Shown one piece after another: positions 1 to 8,321 of a stretch of 64,000 bases of DNA. Position 1 is the stretch's first letter; each line of letters opens with the position of its first letter. Position numbers and translations under genes: made by a program. The DNA comes from Psychromonas ingrahamii 37 (GTDB taxonomy: Bacteria > Pseudomonadota > Gammaproteobacteria > Enterobacterales > Psychromonadaceae): assembly GCF_000015285.1 (NCBI RefSeq), contig NC_008709.1, positions 2,418,001 through 2,482,000 on the forward strand, given 5' to 3'. The notes below the pieces were generated by a model, which worked only from the letters and a program-made list of their open reading frames with translations, searched no databases and was not told where the DNA came from.

Positions 1-673
1 CCGCAGGTTGCAGGTCACATTGAGAATAAACAACATGTGATGGCATTACTGCATCCAATGCCCCTTTTTTAATCAGGTTTTCAAAAGGCTTAATATCTTT
101 AGTAAATATTTCAAGTTCACTGCGCGAGTCAACTGGTAAAGCCGTATGAGAATCAGCTTCAACACTGCCATGGCCGGGGAAATGTTTACCCGTTGAGACC
201 ATACCCGCAGATTTCATTCCATTAATATACGCCTCAGCAAGCGTTACTGTTTCTGTTATAGAGGATGAGAATGCTCTGTTTTGGATAACATTCGAAATAC
301 CATTTAAATCTAAAACAGGCGCAAAACTGAAGTCAATATCACAGGCGATTAATTCACTGGCCATTACCCATGCGCTGCTAAAGGCTAACTCACAAGCCGT
401 TTTCATGTCATTTTTTTCAATTAATGAACCCGCTGAAGGTAACCGGGTAAAATCATCTCTAAATCGCTGCACCCGCCCTCCCTCATGGTCAACGGCAATC
501 AGAAGTTCATTACCAGCGTACCGGCGAATATCTTTTACTAAGGCTTTTAGTTGTTCGATATCATAATAATTACGCGTAAACAGTATGATACCGGCGACTA
601 ACGGGTGCGCCAAAATTTCTTTCTCTTCCGAATCTAATTCATAACCTTCAACATCAAGGATAACTGGTCTCAT
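1..673 (-). CDS. nagZ: beta-N-acetylhexosaminidase NagZ, N-terminal part (cut by window edge)
   Basis: This is a GH3 enzyme that removes N-acetylglucosamine from 1,6-anhydro-muropeptides during cytoplasmic cell-wall recycling. I translated the reverse strand from the ATG at 671-673. The frame stays open to the window edge and gives about 224 residues of a family that is usually near 340. Visible signatures are an early LFTRNYYD stretch, the substrate-loop segment VDHEGGRVQRFR, and the GH3 signature KHFPGHG followed by SHTALP, where the loop histidine involved in catalysis lies. There is no signal peptide, as expected for the cytoplasmic enzyme. The C-terminal third lies beyond base 1. Identity is very likely; only completeness is unknown. 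Confidence 0.93.
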   Translation of the reverse strand, partial: MRPVILDVEGYELDSEEKEILAHPLVAGIILFTRNYYDIEQLKALVKDIRRYAGNELLIAVDHEGGRVQRFRDDFTRLPSAGSLIEKNDMKTACELAFSSAWVMASELIACDIDFSFAPVLDLNGISNVIQNRAFSSSITETVTLAEAYINGMKSAGMVSTGKHFPGHGSVEADSHTALPVDSRSELEIFTKDIKPFENLIKKGALDAVMPSHVVYSQCDLQPA

Positions 674-1078
674 AAAGGGGTCTCTTAAATTTTATGCGCA
701 ACGAGCAGATTAAAACCGCGCATTGCAGCTTATTTGATGCAGCTATAATGGGAAAGAAGTAGCAATAGCGGCGTAATAGTCAAAGGATTTAGACTTTATT
801 AAAGTAGAGCGAGTCATTTATCAATTTCCCGACGCTATTCCACATAACGGTTTTCTCTTTAAGCCATTAATATTTTATTGGCAATTATCTTATCATCTAT
901 CTTCCAATAAAAACGGACCAACTCTGAGCGGGCAGTGATTCAGATTTATATTGCTCACATTTTGTAGCGCAAGATTTACTTATCTATTTGTGTAATCACT
1001 CACGTCCACCTCTGAAGTAACAAAAAATGCGTCAGGTTTACTCATCTGGTTTGGTTTTTCATGCGATAAGCGTTTCGT
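674..1078. other. intergenic region, no gene recognised
   Basis: About 400 AT-rich bases lie between the nagZ start and the end of the downstream fimV copy. It must hold the nagZ promoter. I see no convincing reading frame, hairpin terminator or repeat. In the usual gammaproteobacterial order truA would follow fimV, and it is not here. Confidence 0.5.
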
Positions 1079-2050
1079 TCAGCGACGAAGTACCAATGAA
1101 AAAATTAGGGCTATTAGTAATAATACGCCACCGGTAATAAGCAGCAAATTGCTTAAGACTATTTTTATCCATGACCCTTTTTGATCGTTTACACCCGTTC
1201 TATTAATCACAGACTGTTGAGCTGAATTGGGCTCAGGTTTAGACTGATTAAGCAGTTTTAAAAGAGTGAGTTGAGCTGCGCTTTCATCCTCAATTTTAGG
1301 TTTTAGAATATCTATTTTATCAATTAACTGTTGCAGTCTTGTTTTAAATTCCTCATTGGTTTTTGTCGCATCAGCTAATTGCTCATTAACAATTGTCAAT
1401 TCATCTTCTAGCGCTTTTATTTTTTCAAATAATTGATCTTTAGGTTGTTCTAAAAGTGTATTTTTAATATTATCTGTTTTTAAATTATTTTGCTGATCAT
1501 TTCCATACTCGCTTGCTGGACTGACCGATGAGTTTGGATCAGGCAAATGTTTTTTATCGATTAACGAAGCCGTTAATGATTGATCACCCGTATCGACAAT
1601 TGTTACTGTTGCCTGTTTAGAAAGAGAGGGTGACTTTATGATAATAACCTTTTTGCTTTTGGCAATAGCGACTGATTTCGTTGCTGTTTTACTCTTACCT
1701 GAAAAGTTGTTAATTAAGTTAATTGCGTCTTGATGACTTTGTTTTTTTATAAAGGTGTAAGTTGGCACATTAATCATCGCGTCTTCAATAAAATTATTTA
1801 TATCTGCGGCAACAAAAGCATCGGGATTTAATTTGTAAATGGCCAGGAGTGTCTGTTGAATACTGACGGAACTATTTGGCCGTAATTTTGTTGAGACTGA
1901 CCAGAGAGACTCATTATAACGAATTGGGCCATATTTTTTATAAGACGGCATTTCTTGCGCTGTACTAATGGTTGAATCAAGTGCAAAACTGATAGCAGGA
2001 AATAATACTAAGGGGGAGCAACAGGTGAAAATTAATAACAAGCGCTTCAT
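1079..2050 (-). CDS. short FimV-like membrane protein, second (downstream) copy
   Basis: The protein has about 323 residues when started at the ATG at 2050, which is preceded by AAGGAAT. The longer open frame to 2098 has no such site. It opens with a signal-like hydrophobic segment (MKRLLLIFTCCSPLVLFP). Residues about 38-100 carry the FimV N-terminal LysM-like domain: YGPIRYNESLW, then LRPNSSVSIQQTLLAIY and LNPDAF. A Lys/Ser/Thr-rich linker and a coiled-coil stretch rich in Glu/Gln/Leu follow (about 205-260), and a single hydrophobic helix sits at the extreme C-terminus before LVLRR. FimV proteins normally continue after this helix with a long cytoplasmic TPR region and a conserved C-terminal domain; those are absent. 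It is a paralogue of the gene at 3504-4514. Known FimV acts at the cell pole in pilus and flagellar organisation; the role of this short form is unknown. Confidence 0.75.
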   Translation of the reverse strand: MKRLLLIFTCCSPLVLFPAISFALDSTISTAQEMPSYKKYGPIRYNESLWSVSTKLRPNSSVSIQQTLLAIYKLNPDAFVAADINNFIEDAMINVPTYTFIKKQSHQDAINLINNFSGKSKTATKSVAIAKSKKVIIIKSPSLSKQATVTIVDTGDQSLTASLIDKKHLPDPNSSVSPASEYGNDQQNNLKTDNIKNTLLEQPKDQLFEKIKALEDELTIVNEQLADATKTNEEFKTRLQQLIDKIDILKPKIEDESAAQLTLLKLLNQSKPEPNSAQQSVINRTGVNDQKGSWIKIVLSNLLLITGGVLLLIALIFSLVLRR

Positions 2051-2204
2051 TTTTATTCCTTGATAAAAGCAAAATAACAGTTTGTATGTAAAAATCAATA
2101 ATAAACTAGCAAAACCAACTGTTGTAAAAAAAGACAGAGTAAGATTAAAATTGAAATCTAACCCACTTAAATAGCAACAACAACAGTTTAACTGTATGTT
2201 TATA

Positions 2205-2468
2205 TTAGCTTTTAATAAAATTTAATAGCATTATCTGCCATACCAATATAGATATTATCGCACACATCCAAAGGTTTATACCCGCGGCATCATACACATC
2301 TTTACGTAAATGCTCGATTTTTACATCAGCATTACCCACCACATTATCGATCATATTCGAATAATCACACACAGAATCAGATAAGGTTAGGCCTTTATTA
2401 TAGTGTATAGAATTGGAAAATTCGTCTAAATCAACGGGGTAATAGGTCTGTAAATGGAGGGCTGAGCT
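2205..2468 (-). pseudogene. duplicated C-terminal tail of usg, frameshifted
   Basis: The reverse-strand translation matches the last third of the intact usg at 4655-5737: HLQTYYPVDLDEF against HLQTHYPVALDEV, and then a near-identical SDSV-DY-NMIDNVVGNADVKI stretch. Just after the GINLWxCA segment one base is missing relative to the intact copy (TCGCA against TCTGCA), so the end reads out of frame. There is no start signal, and similarity stops near 2468. It is followed by a fimV copy exactly as the intact usg is, so it marks the upstream edge of an ancient tandem duplication. It is not expected to make a functional protein. Confidence 0.85.
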
Positions 2469-2619
2469 TAACATATCAGGACATGCATATAATTCAAAGT
2501 AAAAATCAAACTCGCTATAAAGAGAATCTAGCCAGTTACCTCCACTGTTTTTTAATCAAGTGTCAATAACCACAGAAGTCGAACAACTAAGATAGATTAA
2601 TATTTAGCCTATCTGTGCG

Positions 2620-3435
2620 CTCGTCCTGAGTAATCAAATTATTATCCTCTAGTATTTGGCTTATCTTTAACTGCTAAAAGATAACATCCATCTTTATTAA
2701 TCAACAATTTTTTTAGCTATTTTAGTCTCGTATCCGATTGCATCAATGGTTATAAGACACCCACTAATACCTAACAAGTCTAATAGTTCTGGGGTAGCCG
2801 TTATCTCGTTGGATTTCTCACTCGTCTTTACTTGATCTAATACCACCGAATTATACCAATCCGCATAAATAGCTGACCTATCTTACTTTTTAAAATTAAC
2901 GCTAGCGTCGTTGTTTTCAATCCCAATAGCCAGCTATTGCTCAATCAAACGTCTTGCTATCATTACTTTTTCCTGCGCAATTTTAGACCATTTACTTATG
3001 CGGATTGGTATTAGCTGATGAAAAAAGCGCTGACCATATAAATACTATCGGATTTATTTTTCCTTAAATGAACCTTTAAGCGTTTTTCCGTCAATTGCAA
3101 TTATGTCGACATGAGTCATTTCACAACAACTTTTCATCCACTTGGCAAATCTTTTATGAAACTCTTTAGGCTCAATAATGTAAAAATCAAGGATTTGAAA
3201 AATTCTTATCAGGTGAGGAATGGTAAATATTGTATTAACCAATCTAATTTATCATTACCGAAATCGTCAATTTATTCCTAACCTTCACAGCCATAAATAA
3301 CCGCTGTAATAGCTAAAAAAGTCATCAATTAACTCATCCTATACTTTGCCGGGTTGGCAAAATCACGAATGACAGATAGTTGATTTATTAACGTTGTTTG
3401 GGACAGAGGACTTCTGCTCAATATAAAAAGAAGGG
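2620..3435 (-). pseudogene. ISAs1-family transposase, decayed remnant
   Basis: Pieces in different reverse-strand frames reassemble into an ISAs1 (H-repeat) transposase. In order they are: a segment ending in YGCEG and IDDFGNDKLDW around 3240-3330; an open stretch at 3054-3242 holding the hallmark IIAIDGKTLKGS; DSIYMVSAF near 3030-3050; then NSVVLDQVKTSEKSNEIT, a LLDLLGISGCLITIDA stretch, and finally YLLAVKDKP near 2650. Several frameshifts and stops separate the parts, and a 157-bp inverted-repeat element interrupts it. I could not identify the IS terminal repeats. It sits between the two halves of the usg-fimV duplication. Confidence 0.88.
2854..3010. mobile_element. 157-bp MITE-like element inside the transposase remnant
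   Basis: The ends are a perfect inverted repeat: TACCAATCCGCATAA at 2854-2868 and its complement at 2996-3010. A TTA triplet stands immediately outside each end (2851-2853 and 3011-3013), as expected for a 3-bp target duplication. Removing the element plus one TTA rejoins the surrounding transposase sequence as ...SSANSVVLDQV.... There is no coding capacity. This is a non-autonomous inserted element; I cannot assign the transposase family that moved it. Confidence 0.75.
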
Positions 3436-3503
3436 TTATGATAACAAAAAAACCTGTTCTACAACGCTATCCTTAACTCATTGAAGATCAATAGATTGAA
3501 GTC

Positions 3504-4514
3504 TCATTTATCTGGGGTGCAATAAAATAACATCAAAAAGTAAAGATTAAAGTACGCCTTCCTGATCTTACCCTTATAAAATATCAGTAAAAAAACAAAG
3601 ATAATTAATAATAATGCAGCGCCCGCAACAAGCCATGAATTGCTTAAAAAGCCTTTTTTCTCGTTTACGTCAGCTTTATTAATAACAGGTTGTTGGGCTG
3701 AACTGGACTGTTTAGACAGTTTTAAAAGAGTAAGTTGAGCTGCACTTTCACCCTCAATTTCACGCTTCATAAGATCTATTTGATTAATTAGCTGCTGCAG
3801 TCTTAATTTAAATTCCTCATTGGTTTTTGTCGCATTAACTAATTGCTCGTTAACAATTTTCAATTCATCTTCTAGCGTCTGTGTTTTTATTAATAATTGA
3901 CTTTTAGATTGTTCTACAAGTATATTTTCAACATTATCTGCTTTTAAATTATTTTGCTGATCATTTCCATACTCGGTTGCTGGACTGACTGATGAGTTTG
4001 GATCAGGCAAATGTTTTTTATCAATTAACGAAGCCGTTAATGATTGATCTCCCGGATCGACAATCGTTACTGCCGCCTGTTCAGAAAGGGAGGGTGATTT
4101 TATAATAAGAACCTTTTTGCTTTTGGCAATGACGACTGATTTCGTTGCTGTTTTACTCTTATTTGAAGAATTGTTAATTAAGTTAATTGCATCTTGATGA
4201 CTTTGTTTTTTTATAAAGGTGTAAGTTGGCACATTAATTATCGAGTTTTCAATGAAATTATTTATATCGGATGCAACAAAAGCATTGGGATTCAATTTGT
4301 AAATGGCCAGAAGTGTCTGTTGAATACTGACGGAACTATTTGGGCGTAAATTTTTTGATACTGACCAGAGGGACTCATAATAATGAATTGGGCCGTATTT
4401 TTTATAAATCGGTCTTTCTTGTGCTGTGCTAATGGTTGAACCAAGTGCAAAACTGATATCAGGCAATAATACTAGGGGGGAGCAACAGGTAAAAATCAAT
4501 AACAAGCGCTTCAT
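3504..4514 (-). CDS. short FimV-like membrane protein, first copy after usg
   Basis: The protein has about 336 residues from the ATG at 4514, preceded by the same AAGGAAT site as its paralogue. The layout is the same: signal-like N-terminus, FimV/LysM-like domain (YGPIHYYESLW, then LRPNSSVSIQQTLLAIY, residues about 38-100), Ser/Lys-rich linker, coiled coil (about 200-265), and one transmembrane helix (about 295-313). A basic tail KGKIRKAYFNLYF follows. The position directly after usg matches the pdxB-usg-fimV order of Shewanella and Vibrio relatives, so this is the positional FimV. It nevertheless lacks the cytoplasmic TPR region and C-terminal FimV domain. The last residues differ from the other copy and run up to the decayed IS, so an insertion may have truncated an originally longer gene; both copies being short argues that the loss came before or with the duplication. 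Confidence 0.78.
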   Translation of the reverse strand: MKRLLLIFTCCSPLVLLPDISFALGSTISTAQERPIYKKYGPIHYYESLWSVSKNLRPNSSVSIQQTLLAIYKLNPNAFVASDINNFIENSIINVPTYTFIKKQSHQDAINLINNSSNKSKTATKSVVIAKSKKVLIIKSPSLSEQAAVTIVDPGDQSLTASLIDKKHLPDPNSSVSPATEYGNDQQNNLKADNVENILVEQSKSQLLIKTQTLEDELKIVNEQLVNATKTNEEFKLRLQQLINQIDLMKREIEGESAAQLTLLKLSKQSSSAQQPVINKADVNEKKGFLSNSWLVAGAALLLIIFVFLLIFYKGKIRKAYFNLYFLMLFYCTPDK

Positions 4515-4654
4515 TTTTATTCCTTGATAAAAGCAAAATAACGGTTTATGTATAGAGATCAATAATAAACTAGCAGAACCAACTGTTGTGAAAAAAAAAA
4601 GCAGAGTAAGGCTAGAATTGAGATCTAGCCCACTTAAATAACAACAATAACAGT

Positions 4655-5737
4655 TTAAATGTATGTTTCGATTAGCTTTTCAGCAACTTTGATGGCATTA
4701 GTCGCCACACCAAAATAGACATTATCTGCACACACCCAAAGATTGATACCCGCGGCGTCACACACATCTTTACGTAAACGGCCTATTTTCACATCGGCAT
4801 TGCCCACCACATTATCGATCATATTCGGATAGTCACTCACAGAATCAGATAAGGTTAGCCCATCAGTATGGTGCATAGATTGGGCGACTTCGTCTAAAGC
4901 CACGGGGTAATGCGTCTGTAAATGGACGGCTTGGGCACAACCGTAAAACATGGGCACAATAACTTGAGTTGATGAGACAATAATCGCAGGATCATTTAAT
5001 AATGAACGTACCTCATTAACTAGTCGTAACTCTTCAAAGCTGACACCTTCCGCATTTAATTCGCCCACCTGAGGGAAGACATTAAAAGCCGTTTGTTGTG
5101 GAAAAGTAGAACTTTCAACGGTTTTCGCATTTAATAAACGCGCAGTTTCACCCGCAAGTGTTGTCACACCGATTTTACCTGCAACAGAAACGGAATGGTA
5201 ACTGCACACATTAATACGGACTAAACCAACCTCTTGGTGAATCTGTTTAACTGCAAGGCTTAGCTGTGCAGATTCGCTGCTTGGGATCGATATTATATTT
5301 TTCTCAGTGTAACGGGCTAAATTTTCTTCATTAACATCAACCTGCAGCAAAGGAACATTTTCATCTTCTAAAAAGGTGCCACTGTTATCAATAACAACAC
5401 AATGTTCACTTGCAATCGTTGCCCATTTTTTGGTTGTTTCAATATCAGTCAAGAAAAATGCAATATCAACCTGTTGCCAATCAAAGGTTTCAATATCAAG
5501 CACATCAACTGATTTTCCTGCAAACCTCACTGAATTAATATTAGATTCAAATTCGTTTTCATTTTCTTCAAAATCTTCATCGGATGGCGAGCTACTGCTG
5601 GTTTTGAATATATCGCTAGCATTGACCAAAGGAAATACTTTTGCAACGGGAAAGCCACGTTGAGCTAAGACTTCCAAGGTTGTTTCGATACTGCCGTTTA
5701 GTTCACCCACCAGTGCGATATTATATTCAGATTTCAT
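4655..5737 (-). CDS. usg: Usg, aspartate-semialdehyde dehydrogenase-like protein (probably non-catalytic)
   Basis: A 360-residue protein of the ASADH fold: a Rossmann-type N-terminus (NIALVGELNGSIE, residues about 5-18), a dimerisation/catalytic domain in the middle, and a C-terminal end VCADNVYFGVATNAIKVAEKL that closely follows E. coli Usg. The active-site cysteine segment of true Asd enzymes is not recognisable where it would be expected, which is typical of Usg, a paralogue of unknown role conserved between pdxB and truA. An acidic insert (about residues 48-66, SSSPSDEDFEENENEFE) is unusual. The start overlaps the end of pdxB by 11 bases, so the two are translationally linked. A frameshifted copy of its tail is at 2205-2468. 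Confidence 0.85.
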   Translation of the reverse strand: MKSEYNIALVGELNGSIETTLEVLAQRGFPVAKVFPLVNASDIFKTSSSSPSDEDFEENENEFESNINSVRFAGKSVDVLDIETFDWQQVDIAFFLTDIETTKKWATIASEHCVVIDNSGTFLEDENVPLLQVDVNEENLARYTEKNIISIPSSESAQLSLAVKQIHQEVGLVRINVCSYHSVSVAGKIGVTTLAGETARLLNAKTVESSTFPQQTAFNVFPQVGELNAEGVSFEELRLVNEVRSLLNDPAIIVSSTQVIVPMFYGCAQAVHLQTHYPVALDEVAQSMHHTDGLTLSDSVSDYPNMIDNVVGNADVKIGRLRKDVCDAAGINLWVCADNVYFGVATNAIKVAEKLIETYI

Positions 5738-6878
5738 GTGTTTCCTTTATCTCATTTTGTACGTTGGTAGAAAAACCTAACAACTGTAATAATGTATTTT
5801 GTTCAACGCTTGACTCAACGGTTAAAGTCGATAGTTCCCGGCGTTCCTGGTATGTTTTGCGCATAGTATCAAAACCATCAACATCTTCAATCATTTCTCT
5901 GAACAGGGCATCATCCCGGCGCACATCAAATATCAGGTGCATTAATGATTTGATCAGTGGTTGATCGATTTTTTTGGAAATAGAGACGCTATTGATAGCG
6001 GCACGGTGAACAAAATCCGCCGTGGTATATTTTCCCTTTAGCTGCAAAAAATCGCACAGTGCCTGGTATAACATCTCAGTACCACGTACACGCCCATCCA
6101 GGCTGTATCCTGCAATATGCGGTGTTGCGATTGCCACATAGGGTAATAATTGTTGATTAATATGCGGCTCATTTTCCCAGACATCAAGCACTAAAGTCGG
6201 CGTTAAACCCTGCTCGGCAAGTTCTAATAAAGCTTGATTATCAATAAGATCACCACGTGCTGCATTTAATAATATTTGTCCGTTGGTAAGTTGACTTAAG
6301 ACCTTACTATCAAACATATGCACGGTTGGAAATGGCCCCTGCACTACCTTAGGGACATGCAAACTAATGATATCGGCTTCAAGTACCTCCTCAAAGGTAC
6401 AAAATTGCCGTTTATCACCCGCCAACAGCAGAGGTGGATCGTAAAGCTTACAGTTCATTCCCAATGCATTTAAGCGTTGGTACACTGCAGTCCCCGTATT
6501 GCCAGCACCCACTATAGCAATACTTTTATCGCTTAAAATAAATTGTTGCTGGTCTGCCAGCACCAGTAAACTGCTTAAAATATATTCCGCAACAGACACT
6601 TTGTTACAGCCTGGCGCACTGCTAAAAACAATACCTCTGTTTTTGAGGTAAGTCTGATCGATATGATCTGTGCCAATGGTTGCAGTGCCAACAAACTTAA
6701 GTTTTTTATTTAAGCTGAGTAATTTTTCATTAACCTCTGTAATCGAACGAACCAGTAAAACATCAGCATCAATAAGTTGTTCTGCGCTGGCATTGCGACC
6801 CGAAAAAAAATGCAGATTGCCATGTCCAGTAAAAAAATCCCGCGCGTAGGGGATATTTTCATCAATATATATATTCAT
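5727..6878 (-). CDS. pdxB: erythronate-4-phosphate dehydrogenase
   Basis: This NAD-dependent D-2-hydroxyacid dehydrogenase performs the second step of the DXP-dependent pyridoxal phosphate pathway, in the cytosol. The 383 residues fit the family length. Visible features are an N-terminal IYIDENIPYA, the nucleotide-binding GAGNTGTAVYQRL near residue 124, NAARGDLID with the catalytic Arg near 208, LDVWENEP with the Glu near 236, and the ATPHIAGYS histidine near 254. A PdxB-specific dimerisation domain fills the last ~90 residues. It is the first gene of the pdxB-usg(-fimV) run. The ATG at 6876-6878 begins the conserved N-terminus. Confidence 0.96.
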   Translation of the reverse strand: MNIYIDENIPYARDFFTGHGNLHFFSGRNASAEQLIDADVLLVRSITEVNEKLLSLNKKLKFVGTATIGTDHIDQTYLKNRGIVFSSAPGCNKVSVAEYILSSLLVLADQQQFILSDKSIAIVGAGNTGTAVYQRLNALGMNCKLYDPPLLLAGDKRQFCTFEEVLEADIISLHVPKVVQGPFPTVHMFDSKVLSQLTNGQILLNAARGDLIDNQALLELAEQGLTPTLVLDVWENEPHINQQLLPYVAIATPHIAGYSLDGRVRGTEMLYQALCDFLQLKGKYTTADFVHRAAINSVSISKKIDQPLIKSLMHLIFDVRRDDALFREMIEDVDGFDTMRKTYQERRELSTLTVESSVEQNTLLQLLGFSTNVQNEIKETHEI

Positions 6879-6914
6879 TTTTTTTCCTAATAAGATAGCA
6901 GAATAAATTGCGAC

Positions 6915-6943
6915 AAAAAAAGGAGCTAAAAGCTCCTTTTTTT
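6915..6943. terminator. rho-independent terminator after fabB, bidirectional
   Basis: A 13-bp perfect stem AAAAAAAGGAGCT / AGCTCCTTTTTTT encloses the loop AAA. T-runs flank it on either strand. It lies 50 bases beyond the fabB stop codon and just upstream of pdxB, separating the two transcription units. Confidence 0.85.
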
Positions 6944-6992
6944 GTTTTTTATCAGTATTAAACTATTATTTTTATCAGTCTTAAACTACTAA

Positions 6993-8207
6993 CTAAGAGA
7001 AACGTTTGAAAACTAATGTTGCGTTAGTGCCACCAAAACCAAAACTATTGGACATTACAATGTTTAGTTTTGCATCAACAGCCTTATTGGCCACGATCGG
7101 TAGATTCACCGCTTTTTCATCTATCTCATCAATATTAATAGAAGGTGAAATAAAATCATTTTCCATCATTAGCAAACTATAGATTGTTTCATGAACACCC
7201 GCGGCGCCAAGTGAATGACCTGTTTGAGATTTAGTTGCACTGATTTTTGGCGCTTTATCAGGAAATACAATATTAATAGCTTCTAATTCTTTAGTATCAC
7301 CAACGGGGGTCGAAGTACCGTGTGTATTTAAGTAATCAACCTCACCATCAACGGTTGCAAGTGCTTGACGCATACAGCGCACAGCACCTTCACCCGAGGG
7401 TGCAACCATATCATAGCCATCAGATGTTGCGCCGTAGCCCACAATCTCCGCATAAATTTTTGCGCCACGCGCTAAAGCATGCTCAAGCTCTTCAACCACA
7501 ACCATACCGCCACCGCCAGAAATAACAAAACCATCGCGCTTTGCATCATAAGTTCGCGATGCGCTAGAAGGTGTGTCATTAAATTTGCTTGATAGTGCAC
7601 CCATCGCATCAAATTCGCATGCCATAGTCCAGTCTAATTCTTCACCACCACCAGCAAACACAATATCCTGTTTACCTAATTGAATTTGTTCCAGTGCATT
7701 ACCAATACAGTGAGAGCTGGTTGCACAAGCGCTGCTCATTGAATAGTTAATACCTTTAATTTTGAACGGGGTTGCGAGACAGGCAGATGTTGTGCTCGCC
7801 ATCGTACGAGGGACCATATAAGGACCGACACGACGTACGCCTTTTTCAACCATCAGTTTGCAGGCTTCAACCTGATTTTTAGAAGAACCACCGCCGGATC
7901 CAGCCACTAAACCAGTACGTTCATTAGACACCAGGTCATCGGTTAACTGCGCATCGGCAATAGCTTGTTCCATAGAAAGATAAGCATAAGCAGCAGCATC
8001 ACCCATAAAACGCATGATTTTACGGTCAATATGATCTTTAGGCTCAATTTTTAGATCGCCCCAAACCTGACTGCGCATTTTCATCTCAGCAAATTGCTCC
8101 GAGAAGCTGATGCCTGATTTGCCGCTTTTAAGTGACGCTAAAACTTCTTCTTTGTTGTTACCAATACTAGAAACAATACCAATACCTGTAATTACTGCTC
8201 TTTTCAT
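6993..8207 (-). CDS. fabB: beta-ketoacyl-ACP synthase I
   Basis: Elongating condensing enzyme of type II fatty-acid synthesis, needed especially for unsaturated chains, which matter for membrane fluidity in the cold. The 404 residues match FabB length. The Cys-His-His triad is visible: the cysteine in [13 protein letters not shown], the histidine in [11 protein letters not shown], and the histidine in [15 protein letters not shown]. The C-terminal glycine-rich loop [12 protein letters not shown] is intact. It is divergent from mnmC, the same arrangement as in E. coli. The ATG at 8207 is preceded by AAAGG. Confidence 0.96.
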   Translation of the reverse strand: MKRAVITGIGIVSSIGNNKEEVLASLKSGKSGISFSEQFAEMKMRSQVWGDLKIEPKDHIDRKIMRFMGDAAAYAYLSMEQAIADAQLTDDLVSNERTGLVAGSGGGSSKNQVEACKLMVEKGVRRVGPYMVPRTMASTTSACLATPFKIKGINYSMSSACATSSHCIGNALEQIQLGKQDIVFAGGGEELDWTMACEFDAMGALSSKFNDTPSSASRTYDAKRDGFVISGGGGMVVVEELEHALARGAKIYAEIVGYGATSDGYDMVAPSGEGAVRCMRQALATVDGEVDYLNTHGTSTPVGDTKELEAINIVFPDKAPKISATKSQTGHSLGAAGVHETIYSLLMMENDFISPSINIDEIDEKAVNLPIVANKAVDAKLNIVMSNSFGFGGTNATLVFKRFS

Positions 8208-8321
8208 TTTTAAGCCTTTATTGCTAGAGGGACTAATTATATGATGGATCTAAGGAGTGTAATAGATCAATTAAACTCTAATAAATTAAACTAAATTATC
8301 GCATTAAGTGGGAAATATATA

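Noticed and set aside
5641-5964. 107-codon open frame on the plus strand across the usg/pdxB junction
   Set aside because: Antisense to two well-supported overlapping genes; no start signal or recognisable domain.
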